This document shows positions 13,178 through 30,600 of a DNA stretch of 64,000 nt, piece by piece. The DNA is from Thunnus maccoyii (Eukaryota; Chordata; Actinopteri; Scombriformes; Scombridae): the NCBI RefSeq assembly GCF_910596095.1, contig NC_056534.1:12781490-12845489 (forward strand). Direction: 5' to 3'. How positions within the stretch are numbered: position 1 is the first letter of the stretch; each line of letters opens with the position of its first letter. A program made the translations under genes and the position numbers. The notes under the pieces are model-generated. The model searched no databases and was not told where the DNA came from. It worked only from the letters and a program-made list of their open reading frames with translations.

Positions 13178-13428
13178 TCAGCCAGCAGCTGTTGACAGAA
13201 GCACAAAACAATACTTCTTTTTTTGCAGAAAGGCACAGTCTGATTCAGAATCAAACCACAGTGGTGCTGATTCATTTAAAGTAAACCATTAGTGTGTGTG
13301 TGTGTGTATTACTGTGTACTGAGAGGATAAGCAGCAGTGTTTGTGTGTTCGCTGTGTGTCCGTACGACTCACTGCGTCCTCCCTACTCCCGGCAAAACCA
13401 GGTGTGTATGAACGGAGGCGCGAGTGGT

Positions 13429-16631
<3,203 letters not shown>

Positions 16632-17059
16632 GATGGATGACGTAAGGTGACTGCAGGTCTGGAGAGAAGACTGGAAAACACAAATGCTCTGTTATAAGTA
16701 CATTAAAAATACTTATATCAGTCATGCATGTTTCACATTTATAATGGGAAGAAGAGGAAAATGAGGGAAATAATTGATTTACAATATAGAAGATGTAAAA
16801 GAAAATAAATCATCAAATCAAGGCTACAGAAGAACATAACTGGCAGGAAACTGGTGAATTTAAAGAAACCAGGAACCTTACAGTTAAATACACAACAAGA
16901 GTTTTTAAACTCACAGAAATCAACCTGATTTTTAACTGCTTTTTCAACTGTTGATATATCGCAACTTTAATGTCTACTCATCATAAATCAACATCATTAA
17001 TACTTAAAAACTATCAAATGTGTTATTATCAATTACTTAATATTAGTTAGCATTTAGGC

Positions 17060-17290
17060 CCTGTTTACACTTGGTATTAACATGCGTCTCCGGTGATCTG
17101 ATCACAAGTGGACAGCTCTAAATACAGGTGTAAACGCACCCAAGACGCATTGAGGACGGATTGAGATCCGATCACTCAGACCACATTCGGAGGTGGTCTG
17201 GGCCGCATGTGACCACATTCATTTAGCAATGTAAATGCAATGCGTCCTGGGCCACATTGAAGGACCGCCTACTCAACCAACACGCTCTAT
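17060..17290. mobile_element. MITE fragment beginning GGCCCTGTTTACAC
   Basis: The left end, GGCCCTGTTTACACTTGGTA, and the GATCTGATCACAAGTGGACA block are typical of an abundant fish MITE family. No matching right terminus was found, so this is a partial copy in the msmo1 5' intron. Confidence 0.5.
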
Positions 17291-17414
17291 TTTCTGGCAG
17301 ACTAGGCAGGGAATTGCATTGCTGCCTCAGTGAACTAAATACCATTTAAAATAATAAATACCATTTAAAAACATGCAGGATCACACTACTAATAACTACT
17401 AGTACCAACATACT

Positions 17415-17880
17415 GCTCAGATCCTTTACTTAACTACAGTGAAAGAGTAAAAATACTATGTTACAAGTACAGAACAAGACCTGCATTCAAAATTTGACTT
17501 CAAAGAAGTGTTAACAACAAAATAAAGTTTCAAAAGTAAAAAATACAGAAAGGCCCCTTTTGAGAGTGTTGTGTTATTTGTTTTTTTATTATCAATGCAT
17601 TGACAGATAAGCGGCATTGTACTGCTGTACTTGTTTGAGGTGGAGCCACTTTTAACTGCTCTAAATACTGTTGAGTAGTTTAATCTGTAACACCCAAAAA
17701 TAATGTGTTTTATAAAAAGTTTTAATCATCAAAGCTGTAAAAAGAAATGAATGGGAGTAGAAAGTACAATATGTCCCACTTAAATGTAATGGAGGTAGAA
17801 GTAACTTAACATGTACTGTATGTCAAATGTGTACTCTGGCACAGACAGTACTAGTACTGTGAAAGTTCTTAGTTATGTTC
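17415..17880 (+). mobile_element. CAGTGGTGGAA-family MITE, diverged copy
   Basis: Recognised by the shared blocks GAGGTGGAGCCACTTTTAAC, ACTGTTGAGTAGTTTAATCT and AAAGTACAATATGTCCC. It lies in the first intron of msmo1 and its termini are eroded. Confidence 0.55.
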
Positions 17881-18626
17881 CACTTCTGCTGAACTTACAG
17901 ACATTATACCACTAAAATACATAAAAAATAACTACTAAACTCACAATAAATGTGAAATAGTGATAATATAAAATGTAAATTCTTAACAAAAAACAAAAAG
18001 TCTTGCTGCACAATATACATTACCAAAACGTATTATCACATGTCAAAGTTAATAATTATTATTTAATTATTTATTAATATGTTATTTTTAAATGTGATAT
18101 TACATTTTAGCAAAATAATTGAGGTGGGCAGGTAGGGAGGTAACGTTACACTGTGACATAACCTTTGTTATATAATACCTGTGCAAAAGGCAGCAATACA
18201 TCCTATAATACTATAAATATTAACACTGGTAATAGACTTTTGGTTCAACTATACTTCTATACTTCACTGTAACAAGCAGACACACATTTAAAGCGACCAA
18301 ATATTTCGTTACAATCCCACAGAAGATACTTTGACAGCTAAAACCACCTCTTTGTGTTTCACCCTGCAACTTTCACAACCTTTTAAACAGCTGGTGCATC
18401 ACTAATAGTTATGAAGCAGACACGTTTAGTGATAATTTATTAACAACTGGCGTGTTTAATCTTGCTAACAGGCTAAATACTATTCATACCAGATTTCACG
18501 GCTCGCTATTCGACAATCTGCGTATATTGTTCTCTAAAATGCATAAGGAGCAAATTAGGTTTTGGTATCGCAGCTAAATATTCAGCTAAATATCAAATTT
18601 GCAGTCGACAGCGACGTTAAACTCAC

Positions 18627-18665
18627 CTTTCCGCGGTACGTCCCGTCTACCTGAGAGAGAGGCGG
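18627..18665 (-). other. msmo1: msmo1 noncoding first exon (3' end defined)
   Basis: The minus strand reads CCGCGGAAAG|GTGAGT, with the donor GT at 18626-18625. The acceptor of the first coding exon is near 16651 (CTGCAG) or a few bases further upstream, leaving a short 5' UTR before the ATG at 16631. The 5' boundary of this exon is a guess, taken from the start of the GC-rich promoter. Confidence 0.55.
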
Positions 18666-18694
18666 CCGGCCGGGTGAAGTACAGTAATATCGAG

Positions 18695-18815
18695 AAATCT
18701 GATTGGTCAGAAGGAGAGGAGACTGACGTCGGGGGGCCGAGCGGCCACTCTGATTGGTCCGCGGGATGGAGTGATGATAGTGAGACTGAGGGTTTCTACA
18801 GCAACAGCCAATCAG
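18695..18815 (-). promoter_or_regulatory. msmo1 promoter with three CCAAT boxes
   Basis: Just upstream of the msmo1 first exon there are ATTGG at 18702-18706 and again at 18753-18757 (CCAAT in the gene's direction), and CCAAT on the plus strand at 18808-18812. Both ATTGG copies sit in the same GATTGGTC context, 51 bases apart. A CRE-like TGACGTC lies at 18724-18730. NF-Y sites acting with SREBP are known to control sterol-synthesis genes. I did not find a convincing sterol regulatory element by eye. Confidence 0.5.
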
Positions 18816-19292
18816 AGGTGAGCTCGGCTTTCATAACAGTGTCGGTGTTGAACAGCCTGTATGAGGGAAGAGATGGTGTGTTGTCCGGAGATCTTTGAGT
18901 CACACATGTCTGTTTTCAAACTTAAATGTACTGTTATTTAACAGATTGTAACTCTAATGTCAACTTTGAAAAAGTTGTGGAGACTTCGAAGAATAAATTT
19001 AAGCATAAAATTGACCCAATTTAAAGATAATAAGGCCTAAATTATAGCAAAACACCGTCAAACTGATGTTTTTGTTTTTAAAGAAATTTGCTGTTTTTTT
19101 CTCTAGAATTCATCTAAATTCACTCAGTTTACAACCTTACTTGTATTATAGATACATTGTATTTCAGTTCATGACCTATTTAATATTTAGTCTAAGAATA
19201 ATGTATAATTTGTTAACACTAGTGCCAATGCAATACCTGAGTTTTAGTACTGATACCAAAACTATTCTTCTTGATACCTTACTTTGAGGTAT

Positions 19293-19798
19293 ATAAACAG
19301 GTCAAAGAAGTATTCAAATCATATACTCAAGTAAAAGTAAAAATACCCTCTGTAGAAATACTCCATTACAAGTAAAAGTCCTGCAAAGCATTAGCAGCAA
19401 AATATACTTAAGGTAGCAAAAGTATTCATCATGCAGCAGAATGACCTGTCTGTGATATATTGTTACATATTATATTATTATTATAATATTATTATTAACA
19501 TGTAAGGAGCATGTGAGGAGCATTTTAAAGTTGTACCTCCTTACAACCACATTTTATATCTTTGTATAGTTAAGGCAGTAAAAATGCTTCATATTTTAGA
19601 GGCTGATCATATGAACTAACTACTAATTAAGTACTATAGTTGTCAAAGAAATGTGGTGGAGTGAAAAGTACAATATTTGTTACAATATTTCTCTCTGAAG
19701 TTACTAACTAATGTATAAAGTAGCATAAAATAGAGGCACTCAAGTCAAGAACTTAGCACAATACATGAGTAAATGCACTTAGTTACTGTCCAGCACTG
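19293..19798 (+). mobile_element. CAGTGGTGGAA-family MITE, intergenic copy
   Basis: Begins near AAGAAGTATTCAAATCATAT and ends near CTTAGTTACTGTCCAGCACT, with the internal CTCCATTACAAGTAAAAGTC block. It lies between msmo1 and the 3' end of klhl2. Confidence 0.6.
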
Positions 19799-20193
19799 CA
19801 AATCCCCTTTACTCCAATTAACTAAAGTTAATTCAAAGTTCCCAAATGAAGTCTAAACAGTGTAAAATTGGCAAAATTTTAAATTTAAATATTGTCATGT
19901 CAAAGATCAAGTTAAGAACAGTATTAAAGTGAACAAGCAAACAACACCAATATTCAGTACTTTTCTCAGTGCAACGGACACATTCCTGTCAATACAAAAA
20001 AAAAACAATTGATTTGATACCCAGCACTAATGGTGACATTTGACATGTTAATAAATTAGTCACTGAAAATGTATTTAAAAAATAAAAATAAATAAAAATC
20101 ACACACAACACATTCCATTTCAACGTTTTACTGATTTGGCAAAGTTTTAAAAACAGATTATATAATTTCACAGCTTTAAATACAAGAAGCATA

Positions 20194-20199
20194 TTTATT
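20194..20199 (-). terminator. candidate klhl2 polyadenylation signal
   Basis: First AATAAA on the minus strand below the klhl2 stop, implying a 3' UTR of about 1.5 kb. That interval (20200-21672) is largely free of recognised repeats apart from a CA run at about 21127-21174, which fits a UTR. Confidence 0.4.
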
Positions 20200-21672
20200 A
20201 ATGATAATATAAAACAAGTAATGAAACATTTTCAAAGTCATTAGCCTACTTGACATTCCTCAATACACTGGACAAGAAACAGCGATACCAGTTACTATTA
20301 TAGCAATTTTCAATATAGGAGGAGAGGGAAGAGAAAGAGACTGAAGAGAACAAAAATCAAGAGTAGGTTTGGTCACTTTCCAGAAAGAGAGAGAACAGAT
20401 TAGTGATGTAGAGTAATAAAGAGAGACAGAAAGAAAGAGACATTTTAAGTTGGCACATTCATAGTACGTCAGGGTGTTGCAGTAGTTAATAGGGTTGCTA
20501 CACCAAGGGAGAAGAGGGGGCCGTTGGAGGGTAAGAGGTTAGAGTCGGGGACCATGCAGTGAGTTCAGGCTGTTGTTGTCATTAGTGGTTACAACCACAG
20601 CAAACATGGCTGCCAGGTGACAGTAAAGCACTGATACTTCCAGCTGTTTTTCATCTCAAACAGCTTCTCTCTCTGTCAGTCAATGTTTTTGGCAACATGA
20701 AATTAGGCTTCTCCTTTACCAGAAGAGTTAATATTCCAGTGAAAGTTTGCTTTTTTTCCCCCCAGAAGAAACGTACATTATCATCTTTTGCTTCTCACGC
20801 GGCTGTTCTGAAACTCATGCGGGCTAACGCAACCATCACTGATCTAAAGTCGCTTCTCAAATGCATTTCCTTATCCCAGAGTCCAGCTGCGCTCTGTCCG
20901 ATAACAGTACTAAAGGCATAACAGAGGAGAAGAAGAAGAAGAAGTGGGAAACGGGGTGTAATTTGACATTCAGGCACACTTGAACAGCCACGCTGCAACA
21001 CTGTAAAGTCGAAGGTCAGACAGAGTGCGTTCATGCACCGTCGGACCAGGCGTCACCACACGAGAGACTCAGATGCACACAAACACACATGCTCACATGT
21101 GCAAGCAATGGAGCACCTTTAAATGCAAGCACACACACACACACACACACAGACAGACACACACACACACACACTTCTCGGGATGATAAAAACAAAGGAG
21201 AAACAAAGATTTCAGTCCAGAATGGTCCTTCTCGGCCTCCTTCCTCTCCTATAGATTAGATCAGTGGTCTCTCTCCGAGCCGGTTCATGTTAACATTACT
21301 AATGTTAAAGTAACTCTGCAGTTATAGTAGCTTCATATCAGTAGCATTTCACTGGCACTGCAGCGGTACACACAGTGGTGCTTCACACTGGTTTGTCCAG
21401 TCCACGCTGCAGTCCTGCCATGATGGCATTAAGACACGGGTTCAACCCCCCCCCTTCCCCTCGTTTTGTTACAGCTCCCCTGTTCAGGTAAGTGCAAAAA
21501 TCTTCATCGTCGTCACCAACAACAACAACAATCTTGTCATTTTCTTCATCTTCGTCAGTGCCTGTGCTAATGCTGCCCAACATCGAAGCATCGGCATCAT
21601 GGACAGATCCAAGATCAGTATTCAGCAGGAGAATACATTCTGCTCCGAATCAGTGGCAGGTGTCAAGAGCAG

Positions 21673-24600
21673 TCATAAGGGCTTGTCAATCACAGTCACA
21701 CCTGTGGTAAAAAAAAACAAACAAAAAAACACATTATGTGATATAATGTTCATATATATCAAAATCAGAGCAAGTACTAACCACAACTGTCTGTGTTAAT
21801 AGCAGCATTAGTATGAACATCAGTGGTAACTACAGGAATAGTTAATACTTGCAACAGCAATAATACCAACAGTATTATTTAAAGGGGACATATCATGCAC
21901 ATTTCAAAATCTATATTTTTAATCTGGGGCTCTACTGGAACATCTTAGCAGGATTTAAACTTCAAAAAACTCTTTATTTATCTTATACTGGCCCTTTATG
22001 CAGCCCCTCAGTTCAGCCTCTGTCTGAGACAGGCTGTTTTAGCTCCTGTCTCTTTAAGACCTCCCTCCAGATGAGTCGACTCTGTTCTGATTGGCCAGCT
22101 CTTGGAAGCTGCCCCTCGGCAGACATCCGCCAGCTGCAGAAGCAACGTCAACAAACCATGAAACAAATTATATTAGTAGGATTTCACTACTTTTTCTCGT
22201 TCTTTTACTTGAAATGTCAACTTCTCAAATACATCCCTACAGGTTTGAGCCAGAATCCGATCCGAAATATGAGAATGGACAACGTTAACAACATATGGAA
22301 AAACCTTAGCAACAACCTAAGCAACAAAGGCTACAGACAGCTGTTCTGCACCATCTGATGATACAGTTACTTAATCAACATAGAGCAGCAATCAGTGTAT
22401 GTTTTTCTATAAAAAAAAATTTAAAATCTGCTGATATATCGTCACTGGGTTTTTGAAACTCTATATGTCTCTCCCTATATGTCAAAATAAATAAAATAAA
22501 TAAATTCTGGTGTTGGGTTTGTACACTTTTTTTTCCAAAACAAAATCTCCTGATTAGCAGCAAGTTAGCCAAAGTTGTGCTAAGCAACATGGTCCTTTTG
22601 GTATAATTTGGTAAACGTGACTGTGTTCTGTTCAGTTTACTGATGTTACTGTATATGACTCCTTATAGCTGGACTGTATGGTTGACATCAGAATAACAAC
22701 ATTAATGAGAATATTTACATTAAGTAGTTCATGTTGTCTGTTTGCAATTATGGATTTTGACAACAGAATTCAGTAAAACAACACACACTATGATCATATT
22801 ATATGATTCCACTGAAAGTTGATATGTTTGGATACAAAATGTTAAGTTAGCAGCGACTGTGTGTTCTCATGTGTTGCCTACACACCTGCATAACTGCGTC
22901 CTGTGCTCATGCAGGTCGGCAGTAGTGTCCACTTGTCCGAGTTTGGATTGTAGAACTCCACAGAGGCCAAATTACAGCTGCCATCATCTCCTCCCACCAC
23001 ATACAGTACGTTGTTTACAGCACACACACCTGAAATACACACAGAATGAAGATTAACTGAGGTCTTACAGCTGTGTGGAACATCTGACGTGTGGTGCACA
23101 AGCCATCTTTCTTACCTGCATTGCGGCGACACATGTTCATGTCAGCTACCTGTCGCCAGCTGTTGGAGGCTGGATCGTAAACTTCACAGCTCTTCCTCAC
23201 CAAAGGGCCGTCATGTCCCCCCACAGCATAAAGTAAACCTTTTAACACACCGACACCTGTGGAAGACATCCGACAAAAGATAAATAAAACTAAATTGACA
23301 GTTTTTCAAAATCATTCACCTCAGCGAGTACAGTAGAACATGCATCAATCTCCTTTTCCTGATCTCTTCAAGTATGTGTTAAAGGTTGTGTGTTGTTTTG
23401 ATGGATGAACTTTGGCTTAAATTTTAAAGGAATGTAGTCAAACATAAAAACAAAACCTAAGACACACACACACACACACACACACCTGCTCCACTGCGTC
23501 TCGTTCCCATCTCAGCAATGTAGCTCCATGTGTTGCTTTTCGGGTTGTAGGCTTCTACTGTACTCAGACATTGCCTGGTGGCTCCATCATAACCTCCAAC
23601 TGCATACAGGATCCCTGAAAAACACACAAGGAATGTGTGTAATCTATAACTTAGAACGAGGCACAATGCTGGACAAAATAACAGAAAAACCTTAGAAAAC
23701 AACACAGCAGCCTCGAAGTTAATACCAGTTTCATAATGTTAAGACTGTAAGTTGGGTGTTTGCTTTTGAAACCATATTATGTTGTGTATTTAAGCAAAAT
23801 ACTTAAACTGTCTTTCATTCTGTGTTGTTGAGGGTTTACTTGTGATCACTTTCATAAATTATTTTTCTTGTTTTTTTCATCATACTTTTTGATATTTTAT
23901 CCTTCATCATATTACCTGATTTTTCAGTGTTTGTGAATAATATACCTGCAATTCAGACTAAGTCTTAATATAGAAAAAAAATAACACCTTCACTAAAATG
24001 AAAGAAAAATGCTTCACTGGATATTTGGAAAAAAACAAATCAGTTTCAAATTGCAATTTGGCCATTTTTATCTTCCCCACTGTGTTGCTCTACTTGCCCA
24101 AAACACTCTGGAAACATGCCTGCAAGAGCTATTCAGATTATTTAGAGATATAAACACTCTATTTTTAAGCATTTTTCCTTACTTATGTTATTGAATATCA
24201 CTGACAAAATCAAAACTATAAAAGACATGGTCCAGTATTTAAAAAGTATCAATACCATAACACAATACTATCTAATTGCAATAATATGATATTGTATCAG
24301 GAGCTTCCTGTCTCTACAAACTATAGTTTCAACACCTCTGACAGTCAACAGAAAAAATATGGACTCTGCTAAAATTGTATTTACCGCAGGATTACTGAAA
24401 AGTATTGTAAGTGTTTCTGTTCTTTTCTCAACCTTCTGAATCTTAGCGCTGACTATAGTACTGAACTGGGAAATGTACTCACCATTAACAACGCCCACTC
24501 CTACACTGCTACGTCTGGTACTCATGGGTAACACATGGAACCACTCGTCTGTCTTAGCGTTGTACGCCTCAACTGTAGACAAACCTGCAAACACAATAAA

Positions 24601-27600
24601 CAAGCATACATTTTATTATTTTCCATTTTTACAAACATTAATAGTCTGTAGCAACTCTTTAGCTCAGCCTCACTGATCACGGCAATCTAAAAATCACTTT
24701 TAAATTCACGACCGCACACAAAAACAACCATACCTGTGCTGCCATCAAAGCCTCCCACAGCGTACAGGAGTCCATTGAGCACAGAAGCACCAAGTGTTGA
24801 CCGGCGGTCCTGCATGCTGCTCACACTCGTCCAGCGGTCCATCATCGGGTCGTAACAGTCAACCGTCCGCACGCGCAAAGAACCGTTGAAACCGCCAACT
24901 GCATACACACACCCGCCCACGTACACAACACCTGAAGACAACAACATAGGAGATACAAAGGTAAACAAAGATATCTCCAAAAAGACTCAGCAGCAGGTGT
25001 ATGATGTTGAGGACAGAGCAGTGCAGATGACAGCTTTGTGCTTTCTTATAGTTTAATATTATAAAAAAGGAGTTCAGAACTAATTGTACAAACAAACCTG
25101 TAACATAGGAAGACACATGTTTTTTTCTTTCATGTGTCTTCACAGTGAGGCCTATCTATGGAAGATAATCAGGAGCGTGCCACCAGGGGTCGTGGTTAAT
25201 GAACGAGACTGCAATACTCAGATCATAGCCACATTTAAATGTGCACAATACCAACAATACCTGAAATAGCAACGTCTCAGAATGTGGATTTTGAGTTTGG
25301 ATCTCAGTGTAGCCAAGATCCAAAAAAAGAGTGACACATTTAATCTTTAATGTGACCAGACCTCATCCTAAAAATACTGAAACTTACCATATTCTGTAGC
25401 TACGTCCTACTTCCAGCTGGATGACAAACCGTGTGCAGTTTCCAATTTCTGAGAAATGCTCCCTTTTCATGTGAATTTGGAAGATTCAGCCAATGTTATC
25501 TGTTGCAGCCCTGAGTTTGCTACATTGTCCATTTAGACTGTTTGATCTTTTTAAAGGAGCGTTCAGGTCACACTTGTAAAGTTGAGAATCCTCATGTAAT
25601 GAGACTGTATTTGCAAGCTATTTGCATCCAGGAGATCATCAGTGACGGGTAAATATACCACCTTAACTAATGAATGGCCACTGCAGGGTGTAAATAATGG
25701 GAGACAAGCATTAACTCCACTGGCCTCATTAGCAGCCTGGATAATGGCGGGGTATCTTTCACGTTTTTTCATATTAAACCCAATGTAATACCTGAGTTTC
25801 AGTTAATATACTACTTTTTTCAATACCTTACTCTGAGAAATATTTTTCTTTTTTTTTTTTTCATTTAACAAAATACACCAAACATTGTACAAAGTCGTAC
25901 AAGAACTTTAATTAAATAAAATTATGGCAAAATTAACAAAAAGAATCAGATCAAACAATCAGTAAAGAAGAGCAGGAATCTGACCAAGAATTTGATGACC
26001 GCATTTGGTACTTGACAGTTTTTGATAATCAATGCTACAGACACATTTTGGTCGGAGACAAAAAAAGTACTGAGGTTCAGCATTCAGCCCTAGCCTAAAT
26101 CTGTTGTTATTTACAGATAAAATTAAGTTATGTGAATATTTACCACTAACTTAGTACACTTTTTGCCAGGAAATGTGGGTATTGTGAATCTTGTGTGATC
26201 CTCCTTCAGTTCAGGTCCTCTGAACTGAAGGAAACACCCTCATGGGTCACCTCCTTCAGAGGCTCCAGACTGAACTGTGATGCAGTTTATGTTATTGTTT
26301 CCTACCTGCTCTGCACCTCCTGGTAGGAAGTTCAGCCACCTGGTACCATCGCTGCTCCTCAAAGTCGTAACATTCAACACTCCGGATGGCCTTGGGAGCC
26401 TGTCCTCCAACCACTACCATCACCTGAACACAACCAAAACAGCAGTGTCAATAATAAATAAACAGATTACATATCAATAAATGCTTTTCCTCTTCAACTC
26501 TGCTGTGGAGACTCTTAGTATTGACTGTGTTCATACCTTAGGACAGCAGGCTGGAGTCCTCATACGTGTGCGTGCAGTCTTCATCAGAGCTCTCTGGTCA
26601 GCTGGGAGCAAGTGATACTTCATGGCCTCGATCAGGTAGTCTTTACACGCGCTGCTATTCTTAATCAGAGACTCCTCCTCCACCCGCTAACACAACCAAA
26701 CAGTGAGAGAAGAACCAATCAGCCAAACAGGATTTACAAAGTTTTATATTCTGACACATAATGATCTGAAATCTGACGACCAAAACCTTATTCTACTTAC
26801 ATTTTACCTGACCAAATAGGTTACATATGATATATCTATGTTACATTCAGTGGCACACTGGGGTTTCTAGAGGTGGGGGAGTACCTCATGTTTTTCCTGA
26901 AAAGACTAAATGCTTGATTGTCAAACTTTGGACTTCATAAAATCCTATTTTACCCCAAAATAATCAAATCTCAGTAACATCAGCTGCTCATGAAAGTCAA
27001 AACTTTCAACACAGGCACGGTAGAGGAATTAAATAAGCACCCATGTCGAACAGGTGGCGACATCCATGTACTGAGAGTTTAATTTGACTCCTACAAGATA
27101 CAACATGAAGAACAACGAGCCTCTGAAATTTAATTTTCAGGAGTTTGGGATTTTTTTTTCCTACATCATTAACAACAAAATGACCTTTCCTAATAAGTGA
27201 AGCACTGTCCACTTTCACTACATCACCAATAACATCCTGTAGTGTGTATTCATGGATTATTTTTCACATAAAGCCAAGTTCAAATCTCCCACAGTTGTTT
27301 TTGTTAGCAAAGAGAGCAAATCAGTCCAACAACACACATACAAAACATTCTTGTCATAACCACCTGTTGTCTGTGAGAGTGAAGCAACTGCTAAATTCCT
27401 TCTGTCAAATGAAGAAAAACATTTAGCTTGGCTCTTCTTGCTTATATCTGGGTGTTTGAGCTCCTCTGACATCCAAAAATTAACAAGAGGGGAATGATTA
27501 AAAATTTAAGTCCTGCTTCCTCCTTCCTCCAATGCTGCCTGGTGTTATGGTACTACGTGCTTGTATATACATAATGATAATAATTCTCAGGGTTACAGTA

Positions 27601-30600
27601 TATTATATTACATCTCATGAGTTACCTCTATATTTTTATCCATGTTTACATTTTGTTCCACGTGCTCCACATTTCTCCAATTTTTAACACTTCCTGACTG
27701 ACATGCTACTACTGTAGTTCCTGCATTTCACATACTTCAGTAAGATTGCATCTTACATTTTACACCAAACCATCAGAGCAACAGAGAAGATAATCTATAC
27801 CTGTCACATATTTTCTTTTCTTGTCGAGGCCATTACCCTGTGACAGGGAAAGCTATTGTGCAGCAACAAACAAAACTAAGACAAAACCCTACAAAACAGA
27901 GGTTAGTGAACCAGGATATTCACCAATACAGTAGCCTGGTTTCAGATGTCTCAATCTCTGTTCTTGCTCAACAACTCACTTGGTGAAAAAATTCTGTGAA
28001 ACAAAGCCACAATTCAGTTTAAGTGTCAAGCTACAGATAAGAGTTTATTTGACTGAAAATGTTCATGTCATAAATATAGCAAACAGTCAAATGAGCAAAT
28101 ACAATCTGTAAACTTCATTTGGTATTGGTGTGAGCTGCACATGTGGTGATGTTTTTGCCATCTCATCCCCGTTTCAACAAAAAAACTAGTCGGACAACTC
28201 CTGTAAACTGGATACGTAGCAACATATTGCCTTTGCTGCATGCTGGCAAACACAGAGACGGATGATGAGTTTAAGCTGCCTGGGTGTTCAAATATTTATG
28301 CCACTAAAGCAGCACAGTTAAGAAACCTCAGTCATGGTTGTACTGGAGTCAAAACACCCAGTACTTGTGATCTGGGCAGAGACATGAGCCAAGAGAGACT
28401 GATCTTCCTGACAGCAGGTGACCTCGAGTGTTCTGCCTCCATCAAGAACATGCAGATGCAGACAAACATACCTGCACCAGGTACTCTCTGGAGAGCAGCG
28501 GCAGACGGACGTGTTCCATCAGGTGAGCCAAGTGTTCCTGGCGGACGTCTTTATCGTGGTTGACCCAAGCTATTACTGCCTCAAAAACCTGCACGACAAT
28601 GTACACACACGCACACACACACACAGACTTTAAGCACATTAGGTACAATTATATCTGTGTATACTGAGCAGGGGTGAATGTGTGTGTACCTTCTCCTCTG
28701 TGGGGATGGTGAGTTTGTCGCTGGCGATCAGGCTGGACACTTGCTCCATTCCCAAATTGAGGAACTCTTCACTTCCAACAACTTCAGTGAAATGTTGTTC
28801 TGCAAACAAAAAGCATAATGTGTAACTACTACTTCATGACTGCAGCTATTTTCCATAACCCTGTTTCTCTCTCTACATTTTTCATTAATTAAACCTGCTC
28901 TCATTCTGTCTCCTCCACTGTCCCACATCCTCCAGGACACACACAAACCAATTTTAGTAAAGCAATAAGAGCTGTCACACTCACACTCACACACACAGAG
29001 TTTTGCACACACAAACCTGCGTAGCTGTTGGCCTGTGCAAGGAGCTGAGAGCAGGCGTGCAGGTCGGCGAATGCTCGTATTCCCAGACAGTTGGATGGAT
29101 GAAGCTGAGAGCTCAAGAAGTCACAACAAGCCTTTTTCACCTCGTTCAGCTGGAGCAGTCCTGCTGCAGGCAGCAACGCCTGTAAAACAAACACACAGTG
29201 TCCTGCATTATGTGATATGTTTAGTACTATATGATACAGCTGAATGCATTTTAAGGATTGGCCTGATATGTAGAAACAACTTCTTCATGTCATTATTGCT
29301 ACAGTTTCCTTGAATGAAAAAATAAAAAGTCTACTTGAGGCTGCCACTGTAGGAAGACCTCTCTGTTAAATGCATGTGTGTGAGCACGTGATCACTATTT
29401 ATCAAGTGAAATAAACAGATACTTTTAATCTATTTTGTGTGTTTATTTGCACTGCAGTGATCTGATTATTCTGTCATCTCAGCAGCAATCTGATGTCAGC
29501 AACATCAACATGAACATGAAAACAAGATTCCCATTTTTTGATTAATCTAGTAAATATAACCCAGCAACACTTCTGCTGTAAAAAGCCTGATTACTTGACC
29601 ATGTATGCAAAGCTGTGTTTTAAAATATGTCCTGTGCAACGAAAAGATCTGTGCAGGAAACGTACAGTCATGTTGGAAAGGAAAAAGGATGTAACCTCTT
29701 TCTGTGCTCTCTTTCTCTGTACTACACAGTCATTTGTGATGAATGAAATGACACAAGAGGGAATAAAGACGTCTCACTTTCTTATCTGCAGTCTATTTTT
29801 GTTTACCCGATGACTTGCTTTAAAAAGGTTCCCTGAAATGGGGATGACATAATTTCAGTTGGGAGGGACATACAGCAGATAGTTAGGGATCAATCTTAAA
29901 TGTAAACCAGTGGGTTTGACTATCAGTTATGAAGAGAAAGGAAGTTTTATTTAATAGGACGGGAAGAAAAGAGGGATTCTTCAAAAATTTGTATTGACTT
30001 CAATGTTTGGACCTTTAGGATACACCTGCTAGTGCAGCGTGAGGTCACTACAGAAGATGTTTTCCAGGACAGTCAAGTGACAATTTCATGGCATCGTTAA
30101 AGATGTCTGATCAGGATTTTTATGAGGGGCTGCTGCAGTATTCTGATAACTGATGTAGTGTAATCAGACTAATGCAACACAGATTAATGTTATTTAATAT
30201 CATCCTTTAACCTCATGCAAAGTCATATGTTAATGTCGTATATGTAAACACAGTCTTTAGTATTTTTCAGTGGTCATATGGGCAACTGACTGTTGTTTTA
30301 AGACGGATTTGAAAGATTGTGAACCTGTCCTTTAAAGTTAAACAGATTTGGTTGTGTTTCTAATGACCAGTGTGACACTGAAAATGTTGTGGGAGTCTGC
30401 TCAATGTGATAATAGTCTGTAGTTATTAAGATAATGCATGTATGTGAGTATAAGTGTGTGTGTGTTTACCTGCACGTTATCCTCAGTGACCTGTATCTCT
30501 GCTGTGTAGATGTAGTCCACCAGAAGTCCCAGAGTCCAACCATCCATCTCCTTTATCCTGACTCGTTTCGCTCTGCTCTCTGCCATCTCCCCTGAGGGCA

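Noticed and set aside
21383-21583. Acidic minus-strand ORF (GTDEDEENDKIVVVVGDDDE)
   Set aside because: It lies in the likely klhl2 3' UTR, is short, and has no family resemblance.
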